From NCBI GenBank assembly GCA_035771165.1, contig JAWNZC010000349.1:496001-560000 (forward strand): 64,000 nt of DNA. The letters are read 5' to 3'. Positions 25,365 through 35,139 of the stretch are shown piece by piece. The notes beneath the pieces are model-generated. The model was not told where the DNA came from. It saw only the letters and a program-made list of their open reading frames with translations, and did not search any database. The stretch is from Paragorgia papillata (lineage: Eukaryota > Cnidaria > Anthozoa > Scleralcyonacea > Coralliidae). The first letter of the stretch is position 1, and each line of letters starts with the position of its first letter. Position numbers and translations under genes: made by a program.

Positions 25365-25433
25365 CATTTGCCAACCCAAATGGTCAATGCATGTCAACCC
25401 AAATGGTCATTGCCAACCCAAATGGTCGATGTT
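25365..25433. repeat. 19-bp minisatellite, left part
   Basis: Copies of a unit GATGTTAACCCAAATGGTC and variants (CATTGCCAACCCAAATGGT). The Polinton interrupts this array. The larger part resumes at 50,034. Confidence 0.9.
25428..25433. repeat. 6-bp target-site duplication (left)
   Basis: GATGTT directly abuts the element tip and is repeated at 50,034-50,039. Polintons make 6-bp duplications. Caution: GATGTT is also part of the minisatellite unit. Confidence 0.85.
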
Positions 25434-25886
25434 AGTAGTGGAGAAAGGCCGATCCCAGCGATTTTTGCGTTTTGCCAAAATTCCCACTTTTATTTTGGGT
25501 CCGCCGTGAGGCCACCCTTGCATTACCTTTTAATTGCATTTTACTTAATCTTTTCAAATCTTTTCGAAACTTTGGATTGCCTGCCGTACGACCTTGGTTT
25601 TGCCATATTATATTCGATAACTCACAACCGACCTTTTTTGCGACTACGGTTTTTTACGCAAAGATTTTGGTTCAGTTATTATCGAATATAAATTATCTTC
25701 ATGTCTTAGGTATCTTAGGTATTTGCATTATCTAAATTTATTCCGCCATTTTTGTTTTACTTTACTCCTCCTTTACTTCGTTCCGGTTTACTTTGTTCCG
25801 GTTCGCCAATGTCCAATCGCCAGTGTCCGAATTCCGTCTTCTAAAATTATTCTCTTGTCATCGTTTGCTGAAAGAGCAACTTTGTT
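25434..25886 (+). repeat. Polinton left terminal inverted repeat
   Basis: The 453 bp are the inverse of 49,584-50,033. The tip reads AGTAGTGGAGAAAGG, with an extra AGT compared with the right end. No other difference was seen by eye. The inner ~100 bp are an antisense copy of the polymerase gene's 3' end. Confidence 0.95.
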
Positions 25887-25906
25887 GATAATAGTATAAA
25901 TAAAAA

Positions 25907-26671
25907 ATGAGTATACATTATGGTTATGAAACATGCTGCTGTAAACATAAGTTAGCATTACCAGATCAAAAGTACAAAACTGTTTTTGATGTTAACATGT
26001 TGAAAGCAGTAAAATCCGGCCAAGCTGATAAAGGAGTTAGAGTTGGAAGAGTGCAAGACAACGAATATTCACTTTTTCAGAGTGAATATAGGAGAGGACC
26101 AATACCCGGATTAGATTTTATACAAAATACCAGAAAGTGTTTTATGATATTTAAATGTCCGGAAATGGTTAGTATTAATGTTTCAGTTTTTATCGTGGTG
26201 CGTGTTATTGGCGACACCAACAATTCCGGTTTGTGGGCATACATTGTTGGCAACGATAATGGTGGATTTGATAAATTCATTGGATATAAAACTGGAACGA
26301 CAAACCAGCTTTCGTATGGAGGAGGTTTTCCAACAAAGGAATACAACTGTACAATTCAAAGTGATGTTAGCATTTTTGAAAAACATATAATTTCATGTCA
26401 TTGGTTATTAAGCGGAAGCTGTTTGTATGTAAATGGGATTAAGTCAGTGGATTCAGATTTTTTTGCAAATCCTAAAACTATTGGTGAAACATGTAGTACA
26501 ATATTTGTAAACGATAGATTTACAGGAACAACGGGACCACTATCAAGACCTTTTACGGGAGAGATTTACGATATTAAGGTAATTAGCGGATTTTTGGAAA
26601 CAGATGATATAGTTGACATAAACAAAAAAATAATGGATGAACATAAAATTAAGGATGGTACCTTAGCTTAA
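25907..26671 (+). CDS. LamG/concanavalin-A-like protein
   Basis: 254 residues. The region ~160-190 (IISCHWLLSGSCLYVNGIKS) and the C-terminal GEIYDIKVISGFLETDDI resemble the LamG/ConA-like jelly-roll fold, where a strand with LYVNG and a late GEI-V strand are typical. An N-terminal CCCK motif precedes the domain. No clear signal peptide or membrane segment. The start follows AGTATAAATAAAAAATG, 20 bp inside the inverted repeat border. In a virus-like element such a domain could serve attachment or carbohydrate binding, which is an inference. It is not one of the core Polinton genes. Confidence 0.6.
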   Translation: MSIHYGYETCCCKHKLALPDQKYKTVFDVNMLKAVKSGQADKGVRVGRVQDNEYSLFQSEYRRGPIPGLDFIQNTRKCFMIFKCPEMVSINVSVFIVVRVIGDTNNSGLWAYIVGNDNGGFDKFIGYKTGTTNQLSYGGGFPTKEYNCTIQSDVSIFEKHIISCHWLLSGSCLYVNGIKSVDSDFFANPKTIGETCSTIFVNDRFTGTTGPLSRPFTGEIYDIKVISGFLETDDIVDINKKIMDEHKIKDGTLA

Positions 26672-26673
26672 AA

Positions 26674-26757
26674 AGGGACACATTTAAGGGGACATTTTAA
26701 GGATATAAGTGCAGCAAAAAAAAGATAACCCCTATAGCATATAATAAAGGAGTAGTA
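26674..26757 (+). promoter_or_regulatory. duplicated promoter cassette, copy 1
   Basis: GGGACACATTTAAGGGGACA, then AAGTGCAGCAAAAAAAA, then ACCCCTATAGCATATAATAA immediately before the ATG at 26,758. The same order of blocks occurs at 44,699-44,779 ahead of another gene, so the cassette was copied within the element. Confidence 0.75.
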
Positions 26758-28020
26758 ATGGAAGAGAGAAAAGAAAAATTAAAACCAACATTGGAACTAC
26801 AAGAAAAAGAGAGATTAAAAAAAGCTAAACAAAGAGCCGTTAAAAAAGCAACACAACCTGAAAAACCAAAACCAACGTTGGAGGAACAAAGAAACAAAGA
26901 AAAACTTAAAAAACGCCGTCAGCGATTAGCTAAAAAACTTTTGGTACCAGTTAAAAATGAAGAAAAAAATGAAGAAAAAACAATACCAAAAAACCATTGT
27001 TCTCACAAACTAACGCGAGGAAAGCGTATTGGCGAACCTTGTGGAAGAAGATGTCAGGACACGTTTTGTGGTTATCACAAAACACCACACAAACTATGTT
27101 CAGCCCAGCTGGGGGTGTGCAAAGTAAATTATGTTGCTCTTAGTAGAGCAAGGGTGGTACGTAAAGGAAGATGCAAAGGAAAATGTAAAAGTACATGTAA
27201 TGGTAAATGCAAAGTTATAGCAGCTCGCAAGGAAAGACCAAAGCCTAAAAAAGAAGGTGAATGTATGAGAAGGTGTTATGCAGGTGATCAACAATGCACA
27301 AGTCACAAACCAAAGACCTACAGCTTTTTTTCCAAACCTGTTATATATCCAATTAGCTATAAAAAAAAATACGACAACCAAAAACCTTCTCCCATTACAG
27401 AAGATCAAAAAAGAAATATACTTAAACTTAAAGAACAATGGGATGAGCTAAAAGACAAAAAAAGTACTAGCAAAAGAGCTTTAGGATTAGCTAAGAAATA
27501 CCACCAAGATTATCAAGCTTTTCCATCAAGATACATTCTTTCCAAATATGACAAAGGCGATGAAAAGGAGGTAAACCTGGTTCCCTTGATGCAAAAGGTG
27601 CCGGTGTTTCTTACAGAAAGAAAATACAAAAAACATTTAGAAGAAGAAGAAAAAAAAGTGGATGCGATGAAAAGGGAAGACCTAAGATATCAACGAAGAA
27701 AAAGACATATTACCGAACACGAATACAAAAGTAGGTTAGAAGAAATTAAACAAAACCGGATTGACGAAAAGCAAAAAATTATAGACGAGGAAGACGCAGC
27801 AAGACAAAAAATTATAGACGAACAAGAAGCAGCAAGACAAAAAATTATAAAAGAAAAAGAAGAAGCAGCGCGAAAAGAACGAATGGAAAAAGAAAAAACT
27901 ATTAACATAAAAAGCGTGAAAAAGAAAAAACCTTCAAAGCCAAAAAAATCAACGTTTGATCCAAATTCAGTTGAAAACAAAAACTTAATTAAAATAATTA
28001 AAAAAATATTGAAACAGTAA
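26758..28020 (+). CDS. Lys-rich coiled-coil protein with Cys/His clusters
   Basis: 420 residues, very basic. Residues ~80-105 hold a probable zinc site of the form CSHKLxRGKRxGxPC...C...CxxH, and ~120-180 hold further Cys clusters (CKGKCKSTCNGKCK; CMRRC...C.SH). Motifs like the first are common in small zinc proteins of large DNA viruses. The C-terminal third is a charged helix with repeats of RQKIIDEEDAA. The start is set by the TATAATAAAGGAG box 9 bp upstream. The gene ends 18 bp before the next ATG. DNA/RNA binding or a scaffold role is possible. No function is claimed. Confidence 0.75.
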   Translation: MEERKEKLKPTLELQEKERLKKAKQRAVKKATQPEKPKPTLEEQRNKEKLKKRRQRLAKKLLVPVKNEEKNEEKTIPKNHCSHKLTRGKRIGEPCGRRCQDTFCGYHKTPHKLCSAQLGVCKVNYVALSRARVVRKGRCKGKCKSTCNGKCKVIAARKERPKPKKEGECMRRCYAGDQQCTSHKPKTYSFFSKPVIYPISYKKKYDNQKPSPITEDQKRNILKLKEQWDELKDKKSTSKRALGLAKKYHQDYQAFPSRYILSKYDKGDEKEVNLVPLMQKVPVFLTERKYKKHLEEEEKKVDAMKREDLRYQRRKRHITEHEYKSRLEEIKQNRIDEKQKIIDEEDAARQKIIDEQEAARQKIIKEKEEAARKERMEKEKTINIKSVKKKKPSKPKKSTFDPNSVENKNLIKIIKKILKQ

Positions 28021-28038
28021 CACTATAATAAAAGAGAT

Positions 28039-28854
28039 ATGTACAAGGATTTGAAATTTTATTTAACTCAACTTAAACCAACTCGTGCAGCCATGTTTTC
28101 AGATTCCTGGTGGACAATAGGTTGTGTTATATACAACTGCACAAATGGAACTGAAGAAGGTCATAATATTTGGCTTGAATTTTGCAAACAAGATAAAAAT
28201 TATAATGAAAATATTTGTAACAAAAAATGGGTTTCATTTAAAAAGTATGTTAAATTTTATGCGATAAGAAAACTTGTTCCAATGGTTTACGAAGATGGAG
28301 GAACAACATACAACCCAACACCAGATCTTGTGATTGAAAATAAGGACGTGAGAAAATTTGTATATGAGATTATTATTCCAAAACTTTCAATCAGAAGAAT
28401 GAGAAATAGAGAAGCTCTTAACAATTTGTGTTCAGCCATTTACACAATGTCAAACGGAGAAGACAAGGAAGATATGTTGGTTATTGCAAAAAGAATTAAA
28501 GACAGGCATTTGAACAACGTTTTTAAACAATTTTGGGAAAACAAATGTTTTAGATATACTTGTGGAATTAACAATATAATTGGATGGTTTAATAGCGATG
28601 AAAAGGAGAAATCAAATCCAAAAGCAGTTAAGGTTTGCGGTTATTTTAACAACGATCCACTTTGGCTTGGAAAAACATCTTCCCATTTAAAATGTTTTGA
28701 TAATTTAGGATATAAACCCAGATATTTTAAAAAACTAAGCGTAGCTGAGACAAGGCAGTTGAACGATGTTGCAAAGAGAAGAGAACGTTACTACGAACTA
28801 GCAGCTTTAAAAAGTGATATTGAGGAATCAAAAATGTTTCTTAAAAAAGAGTAA
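28039..28854 (+). CDS. protein with PriCT-2-like N-terminal module
   Basis: 271 residues. The N-terminal ~20-75 (SWWTIGCVIYNCTNGTEEGH, then IWLEFCKQD, then CNKKWVSF) follow the spacing of the PriCT-2 module: W-x2-IG-x2-ly, a glycine turn, W-x2-fs, then C-x3-W. That module accompanies archaeo-eukaryotic primases and D5-type helicases in viruses and mobile elements. No helicase or primase catalytic motif follows, so this would be an accessory part. The start follows CTATAATAAAAGAGATATG. The next gene carries a shortened copy of the same module. Confidence 0.6.
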   Translation: MYKDLKFYLTQLKPTRAAMFSDSWWTIGCVIYNCTNGTEEGHNIWLEFCKQDKNYNENICNKKWVSFKKYVKFYAIRKLVPMVYEDGGTTYNPTPDLVIENKDVRKFVYEIIIPKLSIRRMRNREALNNLCSAIYTMSNGEDKEDMLVIAKRIKDRHLNNVFKQFWENKCFRYTCGINNIIGWFNSDEKEKSNPKAVKVCGYFNNDPLWLGKTSSHLKCFDNLGYKPRYFKKLSVAETRQLNDVAKRRERYYELAALKSDIEESKMFLKKE

Positions 28855-28864
28855 TAAAAGAAAT

Positions 28865-29080
28865 ATGTTAGTTAATGAAACAAATTTTAATTTTGTAACA
28901 AAATGTGAATTTAGAAGCAAAGTTTGGTTTGATATTGGAAAACTTATTTACAAACTTTCAGAAGGAAGTAATAAAGGTTATAGACTTTGGCTAATGTACA
29001 GCAAAATGGATTTTGAAAATTTTGATGAATACTACTGCAAAGAATACTGGGAATATTTGGTTGATTATGCTTATGGTTAA
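28865..29080 (+). CDS. small PriCT-2-like protein (paralogue of upstream gene)
   Basis: 71 residues. The block VWFDIGKLIYKLSEGSNKGY...LWLMYSKMD...CKEYWEYL aligns with the N-terminal module of the 271-residue neighbour, so the two are probably a local duplication. I choose the ATG at 28,865, which follows AGTAATAAAAGAAAT, over an upstream in-frame ATG at 28,814 that lies inside the previous gene. A perfect hairpin starts 9 bp after its stop. Confidence 0.6.
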   Translation: MLVNETNFNFVTKCEFRSKVWFDIGKLIYKLSEGSNKGYRLWLMYSKMDFENFDEYYCKEYWEYLVDYAYG

Positions 29081-29088
29081 ATGTTTTA

Positions 29089-29115
29089 AATTTCTAAGAA
29101 AAAATCTTAGAAATT
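29089..29115 (+). terminator. intergenic hairpin H1
   Basis: 11-bp perfect stem AATTTCTAAGA / TCTTAGAAATT with an A5 loop, 9 nt after a stop codon. Its reverse complement recurs as H2. Confidence 0.7.
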
Positions 29116-29157
29116 GTTTTTTTATGCAGAAAAAAAATACTATAATAAAAGGGAGAG

Positions 29158-29442
29158 ATGATTAATTATTTTGAATACGAACATGAATACGACGAAGACT
29201 TTTCAGAAGAAGACGAAGAGCCACAAGATTGTAATGTTTTTGTAGAAAGAGAGGATATCATATACCGGTTTGAAAACCAAATACAAATGGCTGAAATGTT
29301 TGGTGATTTACCAAGATGGGATTCCTTGGAAGAAATATATGTTGTTTACCAGGAGGATGACGAAGATGACGAAGATGAGTCGGAATTAAATGATGATACA
29401 AAAGTTTTACCAGAAAGCTGCTCTACTATTAGTGAACTTTAA
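29158..29442 (+). CDS. small acidic protein
   Basis: 94 residues, strongly acidic (N-terminal DEDFSEEDEE, later EDDEDDEDESE). The start follows CTATAATAAAAGGGAGAG. No domain recognised. It converges on the following minus-strand gene with hairpin H2 between them. Acidic proteins of this sort can be nucleic-acid mimics or activators, but nothing here proves that. Confidence 0.6.
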   Translation: MINYFEYEHEYDEDFSEEDEEPQDCNVFVEREDIIYRFENQIQMAEMFGDLPRWDSLEEIYVVYQEDDEDDEDESELNDDTKVLPESCSTISEL

Positions 29443-29456
29443 TTAAAATTTTTTAT

Positions 29457-29485
29457 AAATTTCTAAGATTTTTTCTTAGAAATTT
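29457..29485. terminator. intergenic hairpin H2 between convergent genes
   Basis: 12-bp perfect stem AAATTTCTAAGA / TCTTAGAAATTT with a T5 loop, 15 nt from the plus-strand stop and 17 nt from the minus-strand stop. Read on the minus strand its core equals H1. Confidence 0.75.
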
Positions 29486-29501
29486 TTTTGCATTACCGGT
29501 T

Positions 29502-29903
29502 TTATAACATTTTATGCAACAACCATCCACCACCTCCTCCCATTAATCCCATGGAAACAATTTGATACATTTTCATTTCATCGGAAGGTTGGTAGAAATC
29601 TTCTAAGACTGGAGGTGAAATTTCATGTTCTTGTAGTATTTTTTTGAGTTCTCCGAATGCTTTGTCGGTGTCTTTCATATCACTTTTTGCTTCGTAGATT
29701 TCTTCTCTTAGTTTTTTTTCTTTGTCTTTTCGGATGGTTTCTTTTTCGTAAAATTTTTCTTTGGCAGCAGTAAGTTTTTCTGTTGCAAGATTATGTCTTT
29801 TGGTTTCTTCTTGATAGTCTGTTTTGTTAAATGTTGAAAAAAGATAGCCAGCACCTGCAAATGCAACTGCATTAAACAATCCTCCTATAACCATTGATGC
29901 CAT
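29502..29903 (-). CDS. small membrane protein with coiled coil
   Basis: 133 residues. The hydrophobic N-terminus (IGGLFNAVAFAGAGYLF), a charged helical middle (~40-95) and a Gly-rich hydrophobic C-terminus (MGLMGGGGGWLL) suggest two membrane-associated ends joined by a coiled coil. Proteins of this layout next to the capsid genes are common in animal Polintons, and a minor virion or membrane role is inferred. The start is preceded by AATAAAAC. The next upstream gene stops only 7 bp away. Confidence 0.65.
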   Translation of the reverse strand: MASMVIGGLFNAVAFAGAGYLFSTFNKTDYQEETKRHNLATEKLTAAKEKFYEKETIRKDKEKKLREEIYEAKSDMKDTDKAFGELKKILQEHEISPPVLEDFYQPSDEMKMYQIVSMGLMGGGGGWLLHKML

Positions 29904-29910
29904 GTTTTAT

Positions 29911-30138
29911 TTAGGTCTTTAATTCTTTGGGTATGTACCCAGCAGATTGGATTTTTTTAACTAGGAAACTTCCTACCGCAACGGCAACAGCTAATTTTGC
30001 GGTTTCTTTGAGACTTGATGGCGCAGCCAGTGATCGCCCGGTTAAATCCTTTGTAGTTAGACTTACGACAACAGCTCCTGCTGTAACTAGTGCAGCATTG
30101 TATAAATCTTGAATAACTTCGTTTTTAGTTACGGTCAT
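29911..30138 (-). CDS. small hydrophobic protein
   Basis: 75 residues with two hydrophobic helices (NAALVTAGAVVVSL and LAVAVAVGSFLV) and a polar tail ending in IPKELKT. It starts at TAATAAATG, the middle-region start motif. It lies in a tight minus-strand cluster (7 bp and 15 bp gaps), consistent with a small membrane component of the particle. Confidence 0.65.
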   Translation of the reverse strand: MTVTKNEVIQDLYNAALVTAGAVVVSLTTKDLTGRSLAAPSSLKETAKLAVAVAVGSFLVKKIQSAGYIPKELKT

Positions 30139-30153
30139 TTATTAGTGTATTTT

Positions 30154-30645
30154 TTAGAAAGTTATGGAAAGTTCTAGTTCTGATGTGTCATCGGATAACA
30201 TACCAGCTTTTTGAGTAAAGGATACGCAAAACATAACAAATTGCGAGAAATCAGTTGTTTTTAGAATCTCAGAGAATGAATAGGTTTTGTTTAGAATGAA
30301 CATGTTATACATATTTCCAGTTTTTGGAGCCTTAAACGGACCAATACTTATTTTGTCAATAGGAAAATAGGAGAAGTTTCCTTTTTTACTTAAAAATTCA
30401 AAGGTGTATTCTATAATAACATCATCATCCATGTTAAACCCTCTTGATGTAGAAAATGAGTGGGTTAAAAAAGTAATTGTAGAATTTGAATTTAGACCAT
30501 GCGTAGGAATATATTTGTAGCCACCGGAACTAGGTCTTGTTGGGTAAACAGATGTGTCGAATAAGTTTTTTGGATAGTTTAACGCGTATTGAACAGTTTT
30601 TTCGTTGTTTACAACTTGAGATGAATAGCCATAGTTTAATGCCAT
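30154..30645 (-). CDS. predicted structural protein, unidentified
   Basis: 163 residues, rich in beta-type sequence (Ser/Thr/Phe), no membrane helix. It starts at AAAATAAATG, where the TAA is also the stop codon of the penton-like gene's 3' remnant, so the two genes abut exactly. Position in the virion cluster and beta-rich composition suggest a minor capsid or fibre-like protein. That is inferred from context only. Confidence 0.55.
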   Translation of the reverse strand: MALNYGYSSQVVNNEKTVQYALNYPKNLFDTSVYPTRPSSGGYKYIPTHGLNSNSTITFLTHSFSTSRGFNMDDDVIIEYTFEFLSKKGNFSYFPIDKISIGPFKAPKTGNMYNMFILNKTYSFSEILKTTDFSQFVMFCVSFTQKAGMLSDDTSELELSITF

Positions 30646-31799
30646 TTATTTTATCATTATTTCTAATAGTATATCACCAATCTCGTGACTTGACGAAAAC
30701 TTTAGTTCGCTATAGATACCATTATCTACACTGTAAAATTGGGAGTGTCAACCCAACACCAAAAATGGTGTAAATCGTTGCAGCTGTGGAGACACCAAAC
30801 GAGTGTATATTTACACTAACAATGGTGTAAAGGCTAACACAACAAGGGTGTAAGGTAACACCATGAACAGTGTAAAATTGCACCAAAAGTGTTTTTTTAC
30901 ACCATATTAGTGTAAAATTGCTTGCAGCTGTGGGGACACCAACTCAGTGTAAATTTACACTGTAAGTGTAAAATTACACAAAAAGTGTTTATTTACACCA
31001 CATTAGTGTAAAATTGCTTGCAGCTGTGGGGACACCAACTCAGTGTAAATTTACACTGTAAGTGTAAAATCACACCGAAAGTGTTCTTTTTACACCATAT
31101 TGGTGTAAAATTCCTTGCAGCTGTGGGGACACCAACTCACGTAAATTTACACTGTAAGTGTAATAAGTCACACACTGAAAATGTTCTTTTTTACACCATT
31201 ATTGGTGTAAAATAGCTTGCACACCAACTAGTGTAAATCAACACTGTGCTCCTTTCTACACCAAGACTGCGTTGCCAAAAGAATTGGAATTGAACTGAAA
31301 GTAAACATTTTGTAAGACTGTGTGAAATAACCCTTATGAAAAAATCCTATAGGAATTCCTATAGGAATTTCTATAAGATTTTAGCCCAATTTCCTATAGT
31401 TAATTCCTATAGGAATTCCTATTGAATCCTATAGGAATTCCTATTGAATCCTATAGGAATTCCTATAGAATCCTATAGGAATTTCCTTTGAATCCTATAG
31501 GAATTCCTATAGGATTTCCCATTAAATCCTATGGATTTCCTATTGAGCAAATCCTATGGAAATTCGTCAGTGAGAAAAACAAAGCAAGTTCTCCTTACGA
31601 AAATATCCAATAGAATATTCCATAAAAAAATTATATAGAATATTCTATTGGATTCTCTATGGAATATTCTATAGGATATGGTATAAGATGTAATAGAAAA
31701 TGCTTTAGATATTCTATAAGCTATCTTACAAGATATACATAGAACAGTCTTTGGAATTCTACACGATACTCCACAAAACATTTTTATCAATAGTTACGC

Positions 31800-32165
31800 A
31801 GTACAATATTCTACATTAACACACCTTTTTTGTCCAAATATTAACACATCTTATTTAATTAGGTTTTCTAACACACCTTAACTCCTTAAGTGTTGAAAGG
31901 CACACCTTATGGTATGTTAAAAAAACACATCTAGTAAGGTTTTTTTTTTGGCCTGTCTAAATTTTGACACACGCTAAGTTGTGTTTTGTGAAAAGGTGTG
32001 TTATTTCACACACCTTGGTCAGTTTTTCAATGTTAAGATGTGTTATATATAGGTGTGTTAATAAAAAGGTGGTGTTATGCAACATGCCCTGATGTGTGTT
32101 ATCTTACACATGTTAGGTGTGCATAATAACACACCCTGAAACATGTCATTCAGCACATCAATGAC
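31800..32165. repeat. AACACACC / GGTGTGTT array
   Basis: Many short direct and inverted copies of TTAACACACCTT-like words, similar in style to the subterminal arrays of elements A and B. This may be one end of a third nested element. The partner end was not found. Confidence 0.5.
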
Positions 32166-33716
32166 CAAGAGAAAATAAACATTTTTTAAAAGCATTTAAC
32201 ATTAATGTCAACATATTCAATATATTTTAACACATATTAAAAACTGTGAGGGTTTACATCAGGATGACATTAAAGTATACACTTACTGTACTATATAATA
32301 AATACTAGTTATATACATGGTATATGGGGAGATTGTCATAAGCAAACCATTTTTGGCAGTTCAAATTTCCAAATATTAACTAAGCTAAAAATCCTAGACT
32401 AACCATGTTACATGTATGTGGTTCTGCATCTATATCCAAAATACATCATTCAGCATTTAGGTATAGGATACTACATTACAAATTTTAGAATGTTGGTATT
32501 TTTCAAAGTGTACTTAACAATCCAATCAGCAACGACACAAGGGAGCATCAGTGTAATCATCTTGGAGATCAACAATCCTTTTCTTTCGTTGAGAAGTTGG
32601 CTTTCGCATCATCACTCAATGTGTACCAGTCCAGTCCTGTAGATGAGAAAATTAAGTTCAACAATTTGTTAACTAATATTTAATTAATTCAAATATTTAA
32701 AGGTATACATTAACCACTTTGCAACAAAACTCAAAATTTCAATTTATAAGCTAAAATTTTGATTTTGTTGTGATTTTTCTTTGTTTAAATAGTCAATCCA
32801 TTTAACCCATTGATGCCTACAATAGGGTGTCCCTGAGGAATTATCTGCTGATAAACATAGTAAAACAATAAAGGGGACAATTATTGGCTGGCTCAGGCAG
32901 GAATGGGTAATAATTATTTGACTCAATACCATTGCTACCTCCCCTTTAGAGAGTAAAATCATGTGGAGTGTAAATTAATGTCAATACATGTATTAAACAT
33001 ATACAAAGTATATTTAGGACTTAATCTTCCATCATATACTGTATCACAAATGGGCTCTCAGTAATGACCTACTAACTAGCTGACTAGCTTCCCAGGGTCA
33101 AGAGTAAGATTCCCTCCCAAGGTCACATTCCTCCAAAGTACAAGATTGCAGTTACCGAACAAACAATTTTGGACAGAAAATTCTACTTTCCTAGCAGAAT
33201 TCTTATAATTTTGAAGACAATTAGAATATAGGGATGTTCAGTAAGGTATAAGGAATATGCAGTATCTGTATATCACTAAAATTATACCAAATGAATATTA
33301 TTAGTATTATATCAGTTTGTCTTATTAATCAAACTGTTCAACTTTCTAAAATAATCCAGATGTGTGATCTGTGTTTTTAGCATGCATGCATATATATATA
33401 TGTAACAGAAACTTACTAGTGTACTATTGCAAATGCTGTCCACTCTCGTCAACTATTCACTCAGAAATTTTGAGCCCATAATTTAATTGTTAAATATATA
33501 TATATATTTATATATATATATACTGTAGAAGATGTTGTAAAAACCTTTGGCAGAGTGCTCGATGGGAATCCAGAGCATATTATAGTTAAAGTTCAAAGAC
33601 GACTGAACAGGCTTGATTAGACATTTTTATTACTATTTAGTTTCGTGCCACAAATATTGTGCGGTAACTCTTCAGATAAAATGGTTCTAATCAAACCTGT
33701 TGAGTCTTTTGAACTT

Positions 33717-33761
<45 letters not shown>

Positions 33762-35139
33762 CATACAGTTAGACCAATATATGACCTGTAATTAGTACTT
33801 TGAGATATCAACATAGGAATAGATCATTATGTCATTACTCAATAAATAAACTACTAGTATATGAATTAAGGTTATTTAAGGATTTTACTTACCAAATATA
33901 AACAGCAAGTTGAATTAAATGGTTGAACACAACTGAACAAGGTAACTCTACCCTATGCACTAGAAAACAAGAGAAAATAATATAATGAAATGAATAAACA
34001 AACAAACAAACACACACAACACACCACACACACACACACACACACACCACACACAAAACATACTGTTAGTCTGTTAACAACAATTTGATATTTCATAATG
34101 ATGATGAATTCTGCCAGTGATTCAGTCAAAATACGCTAATCCACAAATAATAACTTTTACCTCAAAATCTGAATGCTTTAGTTTTACATAAGATAATCCT
34201 TATCATGAAAGCAACGGTGGCTAAAGAATGGCAAAAAAGGTAGAATGATTTGAGAGTTTGTTAGGAACCACAATTGACTAAAATTGAGAAGAGAGATTCC
34301 AACCGCCATGTTCAAAACTAGATGATGACTTATAATACCAAACATTGACTTCAACTACACTAACTTCAGTAAAATGGTTTGTATTGGACAATCAATCAAA
34401 CAGGAAATTTGACGAGAGCCAAAGAAAATTTCACAATTCCAATAAGGAGGACAATAGAAAACAAACGATAAATACTCAATCTCTTACCTTGCTCGTAGCT
34501 CGTGCGAGAGAAGCTTCTAGGACTTTCTTGGTTCAACTGGATTTTCATGGCTTTTAGTTAAATCTTTCCGTAAGAACATGTTACTTCGGTGAGGACTGTC
34601 TGCCTGATCTCTTCGCAAAAGTCTTTTATTACCAAAAGTTTCCATAGCTTGAATCTCAAAAGCCAAAAACACCAATACACCATCACAAATTAATTTCAAA
34701 CGTGGCGCGCTGAGATGAGAAATCGAAAATGAAATGACGCTATCCCAAGTATCAATGCGCGCTCGCTATCTGCGCGGTTTCGTGGCTGCATGCGCCTGGG
34801 TACGGACACTGGCCCACTGGCCAGACGGAGCCTCTGCACCAGGTTGCTGCACTGGTGACTGCGCTGTTTAGCCAGAAGTTTTATTACCTGTAGCTTTCTT
34901 TCGGAATTCTGATATGCTATTTCTGTTTCAAAATTACACTCACATATTAATTCCGGAATTATGGCAATGGTCTGATACTGCGGAATGCGGTTGAAGAACC
35001 GAACTAATGGCAATTTTTATCTTGATATGGAATTTCAGGTGTGTCTCAACTGCTTTTTGTATGGAAATAAAATTATTTTAGACCAACGACCAAAATGTTT
35101 GCTAATAAATATTTATTTTGTAATTTTGGCCACAAATTT
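32166..35139. other. body of nested element B: repeats, no gene recognised
   Basis: Contains (TA)n at 33,719-33,757, (CA)n at 34,012-34,056, an inverted pair around 33,590 / 33,700 (AAAGTTCAAAGACGACTGAAC mirrored, diverged) and the word GGCTCAGGCAGGAATGGG also seen at 20,330. A 105-codon minus-strand frame at 34,696-35,013 has no motif. Confidence 0.4.

Noticed and set aside
25472..25735. 87-codon frame in the left repeat, mirrored identically at 49,735-49,998
   Set aside because: It lies wholly in the terminal inverted repeats, has no start motif and no domain. Identity of the two copies only reflects identity of the repeats.
34696..35013. 105-codon minus-strand frame inside the nested transposon
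   Set aside because: No domain, no start context, and it lies in the middle of non-autonomous repeat DNA.
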